Assembly (NCBI RefSeq): GCF_003432075.1
Contig: NZ_QWBU01000003.1
Span: forward strand, 558,001 to 622,000
DNA length: 64,000 nucleotides
Reading direction: 5' to 3'
Source: Shinella sp. WSJ-2
Lineage (GTDB): Bacteria; Pseudomonadota; Alphaproteobacteria; Rhizobiales; Rhizobiaceae
Under the pieces are notes generated by a model. It was not told where the DNA came from. It did not search any database and worked only from the letters and a program-made list of their open reading frames with translations. A program made the position numbers and the translations under genes. Positions 18,536 to 28,075 of the stretch are shown here, piece by piece (the stretch's first letter is position 1; every line of letters starts with the position of its first letter).

Positions 18536-19014
18536 ATCGTCCTCGGGGTTCGAAAAGCGAGGCCGTTTGATAGGAGCTATGCATGACTGCCGCTTGACAG
18601 TTGCTTGTCGTTTTCATGACGAGGATGCGGGATTTTGCGTTTGCTTTGGACACGTCTGCAAGAGCACCACTTCTACTTGATTTTTTAGTGGATTCTTGTT
18701 TAATTAAAATTGAATTCTGACGGGGCGAAACGGAAAGCCGGTTGTTTTCTGTGCTATGGCGCAATTGGGCGAGCATTGTGTAGATCAACGCGGTCGTCAG
18801 CGATGCAGATATGCAAAGCTCTATGACACACCGTAATATCCACAAGTTTAGCGATTACGCAGTCACATTATAATGCTATCGAAAGTTAAGCGCCGAATTT
18901 GAAGTCGCGTCATATAGCGCGGTCGGCAGAATTAAATCACGCAGAAGCGGCCCGGAAATGAGCGAAGGCTTGCCGAGCCGACTGGCGGATCGGAATTAAC
19001 GGAGGGAACACGAC
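18536..19014. promoter_or_regulatory. divergent intergenic region between the phytase-like and RTX genes
   Basis: This 479-base stretch has no credible gene. Its left end (18568-18620) holds the PHO-box array serving the phytase-like gene. The middle (about 18660-18720) is strongly AT-rich and the right end carries the GGAGGG ribosome-binding site (about 19000) of the GTG-started RTX gene. No terminator or RNA gene was recognised. Confidence 0.6.
18568..18620 (-). promoter_or_regulatory. PHO-box array and -10 of the phytase-like gene
   Basis: Read on the minus strand, four half-sites GTCAT, GACAA, GTCAA and GTCAT are spaced exactly 11 bases apart (18620 down to 18583). The best pair, CTGTCAA-GCGG-CAGTCAT (18583-18600), matches the PHO box at 12 of 14 positions. 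CTATCA (18568-18573) is a good -10 nine bases beyond it, and the ATG at 18535 follows with the ribosome-binding site GAGGA. This is the usual layout of a PhoB-activated promoter. Confidence 0.7.
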
Positions 19015-20166
19015 GTGGGTACCATCAATTCGAACATCAGCAGAACACTCAACGGCTCGACGCAATTCAGCGTTGGTGAAGAAACCTATCAATGGTTTGA
19101 CCGTTGGCTCGACAATATGAGTCTCTGGGCGCCGACGGATGCCCCCATGCGGACCGTGAGCCTCAGCCTTACCGGCAATTCCTGGGGTGCAGGTGTCATC
19201 CGCATAAGCGGCAATGCCAACGTGACGATCACCGACTCGACGAACGGCGCAACGGACGACAATCGCGTCTATATCAGCTACCTCGCACTTGGCACGAACG
19301 GAACAAGCACGGTCAACCTGAAAAACGCAGAGGTGGAAACGCTCGTTGGTGGCGGTAATACCGAGAACGTCACTATCGGTTACTGGGCGAGCTACATCGG
19401 CCTGAACCGTGGCAATGACTCGGTTTCCGTCGTTGGAAACGGCGAAGTCGGCACGATGGATCTTGGCCGCGGCGCCGACAAGCTCACGACCACAGGCAAC
19501 GCCTGGGTCGGAGCCGTCTATATGGCGCGTGGCAATGACACGGTCACGCTTGGCGCGGGTGGCGCCGATTACATATCGCTGGGGCGCGATGCCGACACGA
19601 TCAAGTTCGCGGCGCTGACCGACAAGGGCCAGCATGTCACCGTCGACGGCGGCGAGGGCGTGTCGGAGACGACAGACAAGGATATCGATACCGTCGATTT
19701 CTCCGCTTTCAGCAGCGCGCTGACGATCGATCTCGACGGCCAGTCCACGGTGAAGACCGGAGCGGGCAACTTCCATATCCGGAATTTCGAAAACGTCATC
19801 GGCGGTTCGGGCAAGGATACGATCATTGCCAGCGCGGATGTCAATGTCCTCAAGGGCGGCGGCGGTGCCGATACCTTCGTCTTCGAAACGGTCGCGGCCG
19901 TGAAAGGCGACAAGATTCTCGACTTCACGCAGGGAAGCGACAAGATCAACCTTTCGGCAATCGACGCCAATGCTTCAGCTGCAGGAAGCGCTGCATTCAA
20001 GTTCATCGGTACAGCAGCTTTCAGCGACGTCGCCGGCCAACTGCGCTATCTGCAGAAGAATGGCGATACGCTTATCCAGGGCGACGTGAATGGTGACGGC
20101 ACCGCCGACTTCACCCTCACCATCGATGCGCTTGTCACGCTGAAGAGCACGGATTTCATCCTCTAA
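19015..20166 (+). CDS. RTX-like type I-secreted protein with 20-residue solenoid repeats
   Basis: This is a 383-residue secreted calcium-binding protein candidate. The start is GTG at 19015 with GGAGGG upstream; there is no Sec signal. Residues 127-196 form tandem units of about 20 residues built on the theme L/M-G/A-R-G-N/A-D-x-V/L (GLNRGND, DLGRGAD, YMARGND, SLGRDAD), unlike the 9-residue RTX repeat. The C-terminus matches the serralysin-type secretion domain: GGGGADTFVFE, then GDKILDFTQGSDKINLSAID, then the terminal STDFIL. Export through a type I (ABC/MFP/TolC) system is expected, but no such transporter is in the window. Function unknown; surface or matrix protein is a guess. Confidence 0.8.
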   Translation: MGTINSNISRTLNGSTQFSVGEETYQWFDRWLDNMSLWAPTDAPMRTVSLSLTGNSWGAGVIRISGNANVTITDSTNGATDDNRVYISYLALGTNGTSTVNLKNAEVETLVGGGNTENVTIGYWASYIGLNRGNDSVSVVGNGEVGTMDLGRGADKLTTTGNAWVGAVYMARGNDTVTLGAGGADYISLGRDADTIKFAALTDKGQHVTVDGGEGVSETTDKDIDTVDFSAFSSALTIDLDGQSTVKTGAGNFHIRNFENVIGGSGKDTIIASADVNVLKGGGGADTFVFETVAAVKGDKILDFTQGSDKINLSAIDANASAAGSAAFKFIGTAAFSDVAGQLRYLQKNGDTLIQGDVNGDGTADFTLTIDALVTLKSTDFIL

Positions 20167-20187
20167 GCTGGCTTCTGCTGCAAACAC

Positions 20188-20213
20188 AAAGGGCGGCCCT
20201 GGGCCGCCCTTTT
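20188..20213. terminator. bidirectional terminator between the RTX gene and rnd
   Basis: The 11-bp stem AAAGGGCGGCC/GGCCGCCCTTT with a CTG loop lies between the two convergent genes and has T-runs in both directions. Confidence 0.88.
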
Positions 20214-20236
20214 CCATCCGCGCCATGTTTGCGGGA

Positions 20237-21388
20237 TCAGATCTCTACCGCCTCGATCTTCTTGTCGACGAAGCGGAGCGCCACCTTGCCGCCGATGAGG
20301 TTGAGGGCGGTTTCGCCGAAGAGGTCGCGGCGCCAGCCTTTGAGGGCGGGCACGTCGGCGGCCTCGCCTTCGATGGCGATCTTTTCGAGGTCGTCGGAAT
20401 TGGCGATGATCTTGGCGGCGACGCCTTCCTTTTCGGAAACGATCTTGAGCAGCACCTTCAGCATTTCGCTGGCCGATGCAGCCCCTTCTGGAACATGGGT
20501 CTGGCGCGGCAGGCGGGGCAGGTCGGTCTTCGGGATCGCCAGCGCCTCGCCTACGGCCTCGAGCAGCGCGGTGCCAGACTGCGAGCGTTCCCAGCCCTTG
20601 GGGATGGTGCGCAGCCGCGCCAGTGCTTCGGCGTCGGCCGGCTGTTGCTGGGCGATTTCGTAGATCGTGTCGTCCTTCAGGATGCGCGAGCGCGGCACGT
20701 TGCGGCCGCGGGCCTCCCGTTCGCGCCAGGCGGCGACCTTCTGCAGCACGGCCAGCTCGATCGGCTTCTTGACGCGCATCTTGAGCCGCTTCCAGGCATC
20801 GTCGGGATGCAGGTCATAGGTCTCGCGCGATTCCAGAACCGCCATTTCCTCGGTCAGCCACAGCGAGCGGCCGGCTTCATCGAGCTTCTCCTTCAGCGCC
20901 AGATAGACGTCGCGCAGATGGGTGACGTCGGCCAGCGCATATTCGAGCTGCTTGTCGGTGAGCGGGCGGCGGCTCCAGTCGGTGAAGCGCGAGGACTTGT
21001 CGATATGCTCGCCTTTGATCTTCTGCACGAGCTGGTCATAGGAGACGCTGTCGCCGAAGCCGCAGACCATGGCGGCGACCTGGGTGTCGAAAATCGGATG
21101 CGGAATGAGATTGCCGCGGTTGAAGATGATTTCGATGTCCTGCCGCGCAGCGTGGAACACCTTCAACACGGCGGAATTCGCCATCAGCTCGAAGAAGGGG
21201 GCAAGGTCGAGACCCTTGGCCAGCGGATCGACGATCACCTCGATCTCGGGACCAGCGAGTTGGATCAGGCAGAGTTCCGGCCAGAAGGTCGTTTCCCGCA
21301 GGAACTCCGTGTCGATGGTCAGATACTCGGAACGGGCGAGCGTCTCACAGGCGTCGCGAAGGGCTGCGGTGGTCTCGATGATCTGCAT
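20237..21388 (-). CDS. rnd: ribonuclease D
   Basis: RNase D is a 3'-5' exoribonuclease that trims tRNA precursors and other small RNAs. The 383-residue protein has the DEDDy catalytic set: TIDTEF (Asp, Glu) near residue 24, FHAARQDIEI (Asp) and YALADVTHLRDVY (Tyr and Asp). An HRDC nucleic-acid-binding domain follows in the 210-290 region. The ATG at 21388 (MQIIETTAAL) is the family start; the 19-codon extension upstream is not conserved in character. It is a single gene on this strand, 94 bases after the multicopper oxidase start side. Confidence 0.95.
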   Translation of the reverse strand: MQIIETTAALRDACETLARSEYLTIDTEFLRETTFWPELCLIQLAGPEIEVIVDPLAKGLDLAPFFELMANSAVLKVFHAARQDIEIIFNRGNLIPHPIFDTQVAAMVCGFGDSVSYDQLVQKIKGEHIDKSSRFTDWSRRPLTDKQLEYALADVTHLRDVYLALKEKLDEAGRSLWLTEEMAVLESRETYDLHPDDAWKRLKMRVKKPIELAVLQKVAAWREREARGRNVPRSRILKDDTIYEIAQQQPADAEALARLRTIPKGWERSQSGTALLEAVGEALAIPKTDLPRLPRQTHVPEGAASASEMLKVLLKIVSEKEGVAAKIIANSDDLEKIAIEGEAADVPALKGWRRDLFGETALNLIGGKVALRFVDKKIEAVEI

Positions 21389-21482
21389 GACGGGCTCGGG
21401 CGGACTTTCTTGATTTTTATGATCGCGCAGCTTTAGACGGTCCACGGTTTTGCCACAATCGAAAATTTGCCCGCCGGAAACC

Positions 21483-22871
21483 TCAGGTTACGCGCAAATA
21501 GCTCGTCATGCCGGTCTTCTGGTGCTCGATGATGTGGCAATGAAACACCCAGTCGCCTGGATTGTCGGCCACCAGTGCCAATTGCACCTTCTCGTCCGGC
21601 AGGATCAGGTAGGTGTCGGAAAAATGCGGGCGGATCGTCTGCTTGTTCGAATTCATCGGCCGGAAGGACAGGCCGTGCAGATGCAGCGGGTGGATCTGCG
21701 GCGTTGGGTTCTCGACGTTGAAGATATAGGTTTTGCCTGCCTTCATCTCGGCAAGCGGCGCGGTCGGGTCACCCGTATCGTCGGCCCACGGCACCCGATT
21801 GATCGCCCAGAAATTATAACCGAGCGAGCCGCAGATACCGTCTTTCGGCCGCTCCTCGGCGGAGGCGCTGAGGATGAAGGGCAGTTCGGTGGCGGCAGAC
21901 AGGTCGGGCTCGGATAGCGGATTGGCGGCAAGGGCGGGCAGGTCCCGGATATCGCGTTTCAGCGAGGTGCCGACAGCGCGGAAAGTCGCAAGCGTCGCGG
22001 GTTTTGTGCCGCGCAGGTCCATGAGGTTGGCGACGGCACCTTCGCTATCGGGCATGCGCAGCGCGAGGTCGAGCCGCTGGCCGGGACCGATCATCAGGTG
22101 ATCGAGCACGAAGCGTTCGGCGGCCGGATTGCCGTCGATGGCGATGACCTCTGCCTTGGCCCCTTCCATGTTGAGCGCCAGGATGCGGGTGACGTCCGTC
22201 GAGGCGAGGCGCAGACGCACGAGGCCGCCGGAAGGCGCGTCATACTGCGGCGATTGCCGCCAGTTGGCGGTGCGCACAGTGCCGAAGGTGCCGGCGCGGG
22301 CGGCGTCGCGCGGCTTGAACTGGGCGATGAACTGCCCGTCGCCGCCCAGCCGCCAGTCGCGCAGGTTCAGCACGATCTCGGCGTCGAAAATGGGATCGGC
22401 GGGATCCTCCACCACGATGAGCCCGTTGAGACCGCGGCCCATCTGCTCAAGCGTGTTGCAGTGGGGATGATACCAGAAGGTGCCGGCATCGGGCGGCGTG
22501 AAGGCATAATCGAAGCCGTCGCCGCCATAGACATAGGGCTGCGTCAGGAAGGGCACGCCGTCCATCCTGTTGTCGATGCGCAATCCGTGCCAGTGGATCG
22601 TGGTGGGTTCGGCAAGCTTGTTGTCGAGCCTGAGCGCGAAGGGTTTTCCGCGCTGCATGCGCAGCACCGGCGGTATCTCGCCATCGCCATAGGTCATGAC
22701 GCCCTTGGTTGGCCCCTTGTCCGTAAGCAAGGCCTCGGCGTTGCGGGCGACCAGCGTCGTTTTCGCCTGTGCTTGCGCCGATAAACCGCCGAAACGGCCC
22801 GCGAGGCTCACGCCGCCGGCATAGGCTCCGGCGACGAGTGCGCCCTTCATCAGCGTGCGGCGTGTCAGCAT
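21483..22871 (-). CDS. Tat-exported multicopper oxidase
   Basis: This 462-residue periplasmic multicopper oxidase couples oxidation of a metal or phenolic substrate to reduction of oxygen to water; CueO-like copper or iron oxidation is possible but not decided by sequence. A twin-arginine signal starts at TRRTLMK (3-9). All four copper-ligand blocks are present: HWHG (93-96), HPHC (135-138), HPLHLHG, and HCHIIEH (444-450) with the axial Met 455. No methionine-rich insert typical of E. coli CueO is seen. The MFS permease gene lies 84 bases upstream on the same strand, perhaps in one transcript. Confidence 0.92.
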   Translation of the reverse strand: MLTRRTLMKGALVAGAYAGGVSLAGRFGGLSAQAQAKTTLVARNAEALLTDKGPTKGVMTYGDGEIPPVLRMQRGKPFALRLDNKLAEPTTIHWHGLRIDNRMDGVPFLTQPYVYGGDGFDYAFTPPDAGTFWYHPHCNTLEQMGRGLNGLIVVEDPADPIFDAEIVLNLRDWRLGGDGQFIAQFKPRDAARAGTFGTVRTANWRQSPQYDAPSGGLVRLRLASTDVTRILALNMEGAKAEVIAIDGNPAAERFVLDHLMIGPGQRLDLALRMPDSEGAVANLMDLRGTKPATLATFRAVGTSLKRDIRDLPALAANPLSEPDLSAATELPFILSASAEERPKDGICGSLGYNFWAINRVPWADDTGDPTAPLAEMKAGKTYIFNVENPTPQIHPLHLHGLSFRPMNSNKQTIRPHFSDTYLILPDEKVQLALVADNPGDWVFHCHIIEHQKTGMTSYLRVT

Positions 22872-22955
22872 GGCAATCCCTCCGGTGCGTCACCCGCTTC
22901 TAAACCTGAGGGCAGGGCTCAGCAATGCGCCTGATGCAACCAGATTGCCGCAGGC

Positions 22956-24197
22956 TCAGGAACGGTCATTGCGGTCTTTTTCCGAGGCGGCGAGTTTGTT
23001 GAAAAAGAAGGAGGTGCGCAGCAGGTTGCGGAAACGGCTGCGCCGCTCGCCGGCGGGCACGGCCGGGCGCGCGCTCATGCGCAGCGCCGTATAGAACATG
23101 AAGGCGACGAGGATGACGGCGGTGTAGAGGAACAGCGCCTGCGGGCCGAAGACCTGCAGCAGCACCGAGGCGAAGAGCGGGCCGATGATCGCGCCACAGG
23201 ACCAGAAGAACAGCATGCCGGCCGAAACCAGCGCGTGCTCGCCGTCGCCCGCATGGTCGTTGGCATGGGCCGAACAGAGCGAATAGAGCGGCATGGCGAA
23301 AGCGCCGAAGATGAATATGCCGACGAAATTGCGCCACTCGTTACCGCCGGCGAAGAAGGCGAGATAGAGCGCGGCGAGCGCCGAGCCGAGTGTGGCGACG
23401 AGGATGATCAAGCGCCGGTCGAGCCGGTCGGAATAGATGCCGAGCGGATATTGCAGCACCACGCCGCCGACGATGCCGGCACTCATGAAGCTGGCGATCG
23501 CCGTGACCGACAGGCCGATGTCGTGCGCGTAGATTGGCCCGAGATTGCGGAAGGCCGCATTGGTGAGCCCCACGACGATGCAGCCGACGGTGGCGAGAGG
23601 CGAGATGTTCCAGAGTTTCTTGACGTCGAAGCGGATCGCTTCTGGCACGGTCGGGCTGGAGCGGTCGGCGAGCGAAATAGGTACGAGCGACAAGGACAGC
23701 GCCATGGCGACGATGGCGAACAGTTCGAAACCGCCGATGCCGATGCCGGGGATGAGATATTGCGCTGCGGTCACCGAGCCCAGATCGACGAGGCGATAGA
23801 TCGACAGCGTGCGCGCCCGGTTGGCATTGGTGACGGAGGCGTTGAGCCAGCTTTCGACGGTGGCGAAGAGGCTCGCAAAACAGATGCCGGCGACGATGCG
23901 CATGACGAACCACATCAGCGGATCGATCAAAAGCACCATGGCAATCGCCGACGCTGAGGCGATGGCGGCCATCGCCGAGAATGTCCTGATATGCCCGATC
24001 GCCCGCAGCACGCGCGTCACATAGATGCAGCCGATGGCAAAACCGATGCTGTAGCCCGCCCCGACAAAACCGATCGTCGCGGTCGAAAACCCCTCCTGCG
24101 AGGCGCGCAGCGCAATGAACGTGCCCTGAAGGCCGTTGCCGCCGATGAGAATGCCTGCGGTGAGGAGGAGGGGAATCAGAGGGCGAATCGTGGACAT
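22956..24197 (-). CDS. MFS transporter, YcaD-like
   Basis: This 413-residue inner-membrane permease has twelve predicted membrane segments in two halves of six. The first half holds the family segment GFVGAGYSIGFAIGC and the second the loop YSDRLDRR (residues about 255-262), equivalent to the MFS motif A. The tail is short, basic and cytoplasmic. It resembles the YcaD/YfkF-like group, whose substrates are unknown. It lies between the RTX gene (89 bases upstream) and the multicopper oxidase on the same strand. Confidence 0.88.
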   Translation of the reverse strand: MSTIRPLIPLLLTAGILIGGNGLQGTFIALRASQEGFSTATIGFVGAGYSIGFAIGCIYVTRVLRAIGHIRTFSAMAAIASASAIAMVLLIDPLMWFVMRIVAGICFASLFATVESWLNASVTNANRARTLSIYRLVDLGSVTAAQYLIPGIGIGGFELFAIVAMALSLSLVPISLADRSSPTVPEAIRFDVKKLWNISPLATVGCIVVGLTNAAFRNLGPIYAHDIGLSVTAIASFMSAGIVGGVVLQYPLGIYSDRLDRRLIILVATLGSALAALYLAFFAGGNEWRNFVGIFIFGAFAMPLYSLCSAHANDHAGDGEHALVSAGMLFFWSCGAIIGPLFASVLLQVFGPQALFLYTAVILVAFMFYTALRMSARPAVPAGERRSRFRNLLRTSFFFNKLAASEKDRNDRS

Positions 24198-24286
24198 GCG
24201 GCCACTATGGCGGAGGTTTTGCCGAATGGCAGGGGATTTCAGGCGGAAACCGCATGGATTTCATGGGTTTCGGCCCCGCCGTCCGT

Positions 24287-25942
24287 TCAGAGCAGGAAAT
24301 CGGAGCCGGTCAGGCGGCCGCTCTCTACCGAGGTGATGACGCGCAGCTCGAAATCGGCCTGGCCGTCGGCATCGACATGGCCGGAAACGATGTTGAGGAT
24401 GCTTTCGGCAATTCCGTCTCCGTCCTTGTCGAGAGAGCTGGCGGTGAGAACCAGCGTGCCGGCGCCAGGCGTCACCGGAATGGCGGGCACATCACCGGGT
24501 CGCGTGGGCGGCACGACGGGAATGAAGGCGGTGAAATTGTCGTTGCCGACATTGCCGGTAATGGCATCGATGGCCGAGAGGTCAATGCGGTCGGTGCCGC
24601 GCAGGAAGTCGGTGATCGTGTCGGCGAGGCCGACGCGGCTGTCGGCGGTGCTTTTGAAGATGAAGTCGTCGATGCCGGAGCCGCCCGTCAGCGTGTCCTT
24701 GCCGATATTGCCGATCAGGAAGTCGCGGCCGTCGCCGCCGTCGATCGTGTCGTTGCCCACATGGCCGTCGATGGTGTCGCTGCCGCCATTGCCCTTGATG
24801 ACGTTGCGCCGCAGGTCGCCGGTCAGTTCGTCGGCATTGCGCGAGCCCGTGATGTTCTCGAAATTGGAGAAACGGTCGCCCTCGGCATCGCCACCGGACG
24901 CGGTGCCCTCGCGCAGGTTGATGCGCACGCCGGCGCCGGACAGCGAATAGTCGAGCGTATCGACATTGTCGTTGCCATCGAGCCGATCGGCGCCCGCGCC
25001 GCCGGAAATCCGGTCGTTGCCCTCGCCGCCGGTAAGCACGTCGGCGCCACCCTTGCCCGAGAGCACATCGTCGCCCTTGTCGCCGCGCAGGCGGTTGGTG
25101 CCGTCCGTGCCGGAGATCGCGTCGTTGAATTTGGTGCCCGTGACATTTTCGAAGCCCGTGAGCCGGTCCGTCTCCAGCGTGCTGCCAATGCCCTGGCCGC
25201 TTACCGAAACAAGGCTCGCGCTGCCGGGGCCGGCGAAGGGCGAAACGAGGGAGATCAGCGTCGAGAAGGTGCTGCCGGTCGGTACGGTCACGTTGTTCCA
25301 GGAGGCGAAGGACAGCTCGTCCGTGCCGAAGCCGCCGGTCATCGCGTCGTTGCCGCGGCCGCCGTCGACGACGTCGTTGCCGATGCCGAGGTCGATGATG
25401 TCGGCGCCCGCACCGCCGCGCACGGTGTCGTTGCCGCCGACGGCCTGAATGGTGCGGCCGATATCGTCATTGGTAATGATGTCGTCGTTGGAGGTGAAGT
25501 TGAGCACTTCGACTGATGTCAGCGACAGCGTGCCGAGGCGCTCGCCGCCGATATTGCGGACGATGCCGGTGGCCACATTGTAGTCGATGCCGATGCTGCG
25601 CGGCCCCTCAAGGGCTTCGGTGACGACATCGAAAGCGCCGGTGGCGAAAATGACGCTGCGGAAGGCCAGCGTATCGGTGCCCGATCCGCCGTTGAACGTG
25701 TCGTCGCCTCTCTGGTAGATCATCCGATCGTTGCCGCTGTCGCCGAACACGTCGTCGTTTCCGTCGCCGCCGACCAGCGTATCGTTGCCGCCTCCGCCGA
25801 AAAGCCGGTCGTCGCCGCGCATGCCGTAGAGCGCATCGTTGCCGCCCTTGCCGAACATCTCGTCGTCGCGGCCGCCCCAGTCGGTGGTCTTGTTGTTGCC
25901 GAAGATCGTGTCCTTGCCGTCGCCGCCGTTGAAAGTCGCCAT
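24287..25942 (-). CDS. RTX calcium-binding protein with serralysin-type secretion domain
   Basis: This 551-residue protein has four blocks of canonical GGxGxDxLx nonapeptides that bind Ca2+ in a parallel beta-roll (about 5-85, 165-210, 280-340 and 375-440), separated by beta-rich spacers such as LTGFENVTGTKFNDAISG. The last part (FIFKSTADSRVGL, then GTDRIDLSAIDA) is a peptidase-M10 serralysin C-terminal domain, but there is no HExxH protease domain. The end GRLTGSDFLL is typical of type I secretion substrates. It has no Sec signal. A secreted, Ca-binding surface or matrix role is likely; no secretion genes are nearby. It is divergent from aspS. Confidence 0.88.
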   Translation of the reverse strand: MATFNGGDGKDTIFGNNKTTDWGGRDDEMFGKGGNDALYGMRGDDRLFGGGGNDTLVGGDGNDDVFGDSGNDRMIYQRGDDTFNGGSGTDTLAFRSVIFATGAFDVVTEALEGPRSIGIDYNVATGIVRNIGGERLGTLSLTSVEVLNFTSNDDIITNDDIGRTIQAVGGNDTVRGGAGADIIDLGIGNDVVDGGRGNDAMTGGFGTDELSFASWNNVTVPTGSTFSTLISLVSPFAGPGSASLVSVSGQGIGSTLETDRLTGFENVTGTKFNDAISGTDGTNRLRGDKGDDVLSGKGGADVLTGGEGNDRISGGAGADRLDGNDNVDTLDYSLSGAGVRINLREGTASGGDAEGDRFSNFENITGSRNADELTGDLRRNVIKGNGGSDTIDGHVGNDTIDGGDGRDFLIGNIGKDTLTGGSGIDDFIFKSTADSRVGLADTITDFLRGTDRIDLSAIDAITGNVGNDNFTAFIPVVPPTRPGDVPAIPVTPGAGTLVLTASSLDKDGDGIAESILNIVSGHVDADGQADFELRVITSVESGRLTGSDFLL

Positions 25943-26193
25943 GATCGTCCCTCCCGTTGCCAGCGCCGATGGCGCGTTCTAGGGGGATTATGCATGGTGT
26001 GACGCACAGGCGCTGTCACATGCGAAACAGGTCGGCCGGCTTTCGAACGTCGGGAGAGGGCGCCGCAAGAGGGGCCGCAATTGCCTCAAGCCTTGACAAA
26101 CAGGCCTCATCATGCGCTTTTCCGCCCGATTTTTCCTGGGTAAACGCGCCGGATTCTTCCCGCGTGGTCCCTCACGCATTTCAGGATACCACG

Positions 26194-27981
26194 ATGCACC
26201 GTTACCGCAGCCACACCTGTGCCGCCCTCCGCAAGGCCGATGTCGGCCAGACCGTTCGTCTTTCGGGCTGGGTTCACCGCGTCCGCGACCATGGCGGCGT
26301 GCTCTTCATCGATCTGCGCGATCATTACGGCATCACCCAGGTCGTCGCCGATCCGGACAGCCCGGCCTTCAAGAAGGCCGAGACCGTGCGCGGCGAATGG
26401 GTCATCCGCATCGACGGCCTCGTCAAGGCGCGCACGGAAGACACCGTCAACAAGGGCATGCCGACCGGCGAGATCGAACTCTACGCCCAGGAGATCGAAG
26501 TGCTCTCCGCCGCCAAGGAACTGCCGCTGCCGGTCTTCGGCGAGCCGGAATATCCGGAAGACGTGCGCCTGAAGTACCGCTTCATCGACTTGCGCCGCGA
26601 GACGCTGCACAAGAACATCGTGCGCCGCACGCAGATCATCTCCTCCATGCGCAAGGGCATGGGCGAGGCCGGCTTTGCCGAATACACCACGCCGATCCTG
26701 ACGGCTTCCTCGCCGGAAGGCGCGCGCGACTTCCTCGTGCCGTCGCGCATCCATGAAGGCAAGTTCTTCGCACTGCCGCAGGCCCCGCAGCAGTACAAGC
26801 AGCTTTTGATGGTCGCCGGCTTCGACCGCTACTTCCAGATCGCGCCGTGCTTCCGCGACGAAGACCCGCGCGCCGACCGTCTGCCGGGTGAGTTCTACCA
26901 GCTCGACGTCGAAATGAGCTTCGTCACCCAGGAAGACGTCTGGGAAATGATGGAGCCGATGATGACGGCCGTCTTCGAGGAATTCGCCGAAGGCAAGCCC
27001 GTTACGAAGCAGTGGCCGCGCATCCCCTATGACGAAGCCATCCGCAAATACGGCTCCGACAAGCCGGACCTGCGCAACCCTATCGTCATGCAGGCCGTCA
27101 CCGATCATTTCGCCGGTTCGGGCTTCAAGGTCTTCGCGAACATGATCGCGTCCAACCCGAAGGTCCAGGTCTGGGCGATCCCGGCCAAGACCGGCGGCAG
27201 CCGCGCGTTCTGCGACCGCATGAACGCCTGGGCGCAGTCGACCGGCCAGCCCGGCCTCGGCTACATCTTCTGGCGCAAGGAAGGCGAGAAGCTCGAGGGC
27301 GCCGGCCCGCTCGCCAAGAACATCGGCGAGGAGCGCACGGAAGCCATCCGCACGCAGCTCGGCCTCGATGACGGCGACGCCTGCTTCTTCGTCGCCGGCG
27401 ACCCGGCCAAGTTCTACAAGTTTGCCGGCGAAGCCCGCACCCGCGCCGGCGAGGAACTGAATCTCGTCGACCGCGACCGTTTCGAAATGTGCTGGATCGT
27501 CGACTTCCCGTTCTACGAATACAACGAGGACGAAAAGAAGATTGATTTCGCACACAACCCCTTCTCCATGCCGCAGGGCGGTCTCGAAGCCTTCGACAGC
27601 AAGGATCCGCTTGAGCTGAAGGCCTACCAGTACGACGCGGTCTGCAACGGCTTCGAAATCGCCTCGGGCTCGATCCGTAACCAGTCACCGGAGCTGATGG
27701 TCAAGGCCTTCGAAAAGGTCGGCCTCAGCCAGCAGGACGTGGAAGAGCGCTTCGGCGGCCTCTATCGCGCATTCCAGTACGGCGCGCCTCCGCACGGCGG
27801 CTGCGCCTTTGGTATCGACCGCGTGGTCATGCTGCTCGTCGGTGCGAAGAACCTGCGCGAAATCTCGCTGTTCCCGATGAACCAGCAGGCGCAGGATCTC
27901 CTGATGAATGCCCCGTCGCCAGCAACGCCGACGCAGCTTCGGGAACTGGCGCTGCGCGTCGTTCCGTCCAAGAAGGACTAA
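26194..27981 (+). CDS. aspS: aspartyl-tRNA synthetase
   Basis: This class II synthetase charges tRNA-Asp with aspartate. The 595-residue length fits the bacterial type. It has the N-terminal OB-fold anticodon-binding domain ([15 protein letters not shown]), class II motif 1 ([20 protein letters not shown]), motif 2 ([15 protein letters not shown]), the bacterial GAD insertion (about 300-420) and motif 3 ([12 protein letters not shown]). The ATG at 26194 matches other rhizobial AspRS; the longer frame upstream would add 79 residues without homology character. Many alphaproteobacterial AspRS are non-discriminating, but this cannot be judged here. Confidence 0.97.
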   Translation: MHRYRSHTCAALRKADVGQTVRLSGWVHRVRDHGGVLFIDLRDHYGITQVVADPDSPAFKKAETVRGEWVIRIDGLVKARTEDTVNKGMPTGEIELYAQEIEVLSAAKELPLPVFGEPEYPEDVRLKYRFIDLRRETLHKNIVRRTQIISSMRKGMGEAGFAEYTTPILTASSPEGARDFLVPSRIHEGKFFALPQAPQQYKQLLMVAGFDRYFQIAPCFRDEDPRADRLPGEFYQLDVEMSFVTQEDVWEMMEPMMTAVFEEFAEGKPVTKQWPRIPYDEAIRKYGSDKPDLRNPIVMQAVTDHFAGSGFKVFANMIASNPKVQVWAIPAKTGGSRAFCDRMNAWAQSTGQPGLGYIFWRKEGEKLEGAGPLAKNIGEERTEAIRTQLGLDDGDACFFVAGDPAKFYKFAGEARTRAGEELNLVDRDRFEMCWIVDFPFYEYNEDEKKIDFAHNPFSMPQGGLEAFDSKDPLELKAYQYDAVCNGFEIASGSIRNQSPELMVKAFEKVGLSQQDVEERFGGLYRAFQYGAPPHGGCAFGIDRVVMLLVGAKNLREISLFPMNQQAQDLLMNAPSPATPTQLRELALRVVPSKKD

Positions 27982-27991
27982 GATTTCGGGA

Positions 27992-28020
27992 GGCGAGGGC
28001 CGTCTTGCGGCTCTCGCCTT
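27992..28020 (+). terminator. likely terminator after aspS
   Basis: GGCGAGGGCCG (27992-28002) pairs with CGGCTCTCGCC (28008-28018) with one G-U pair and a 5-base loop. The following T-run is only two bases, so termination may be partial. Confidence 0.55.
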
Positions 28021-28075
28021 CGGAACACTAGGCCATCAGGCCCGTTCTCCCCGCGTCAATCAGAGGAGAACGACT

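Noticed and set aside
24287-25942. Regular short repeats suggesting a CRISPR array or satellite
   Set aside because: The repeats are in frame, about 27 bases (9 codons), degenerate at third positions, and encode RTX nonapeptides.
25957-26193. N-terminal extension of aspS
   Set aside because: The frame is open upstream, but the extension is not synthetase-like; the ATG at 26194 gives the usual start and length.
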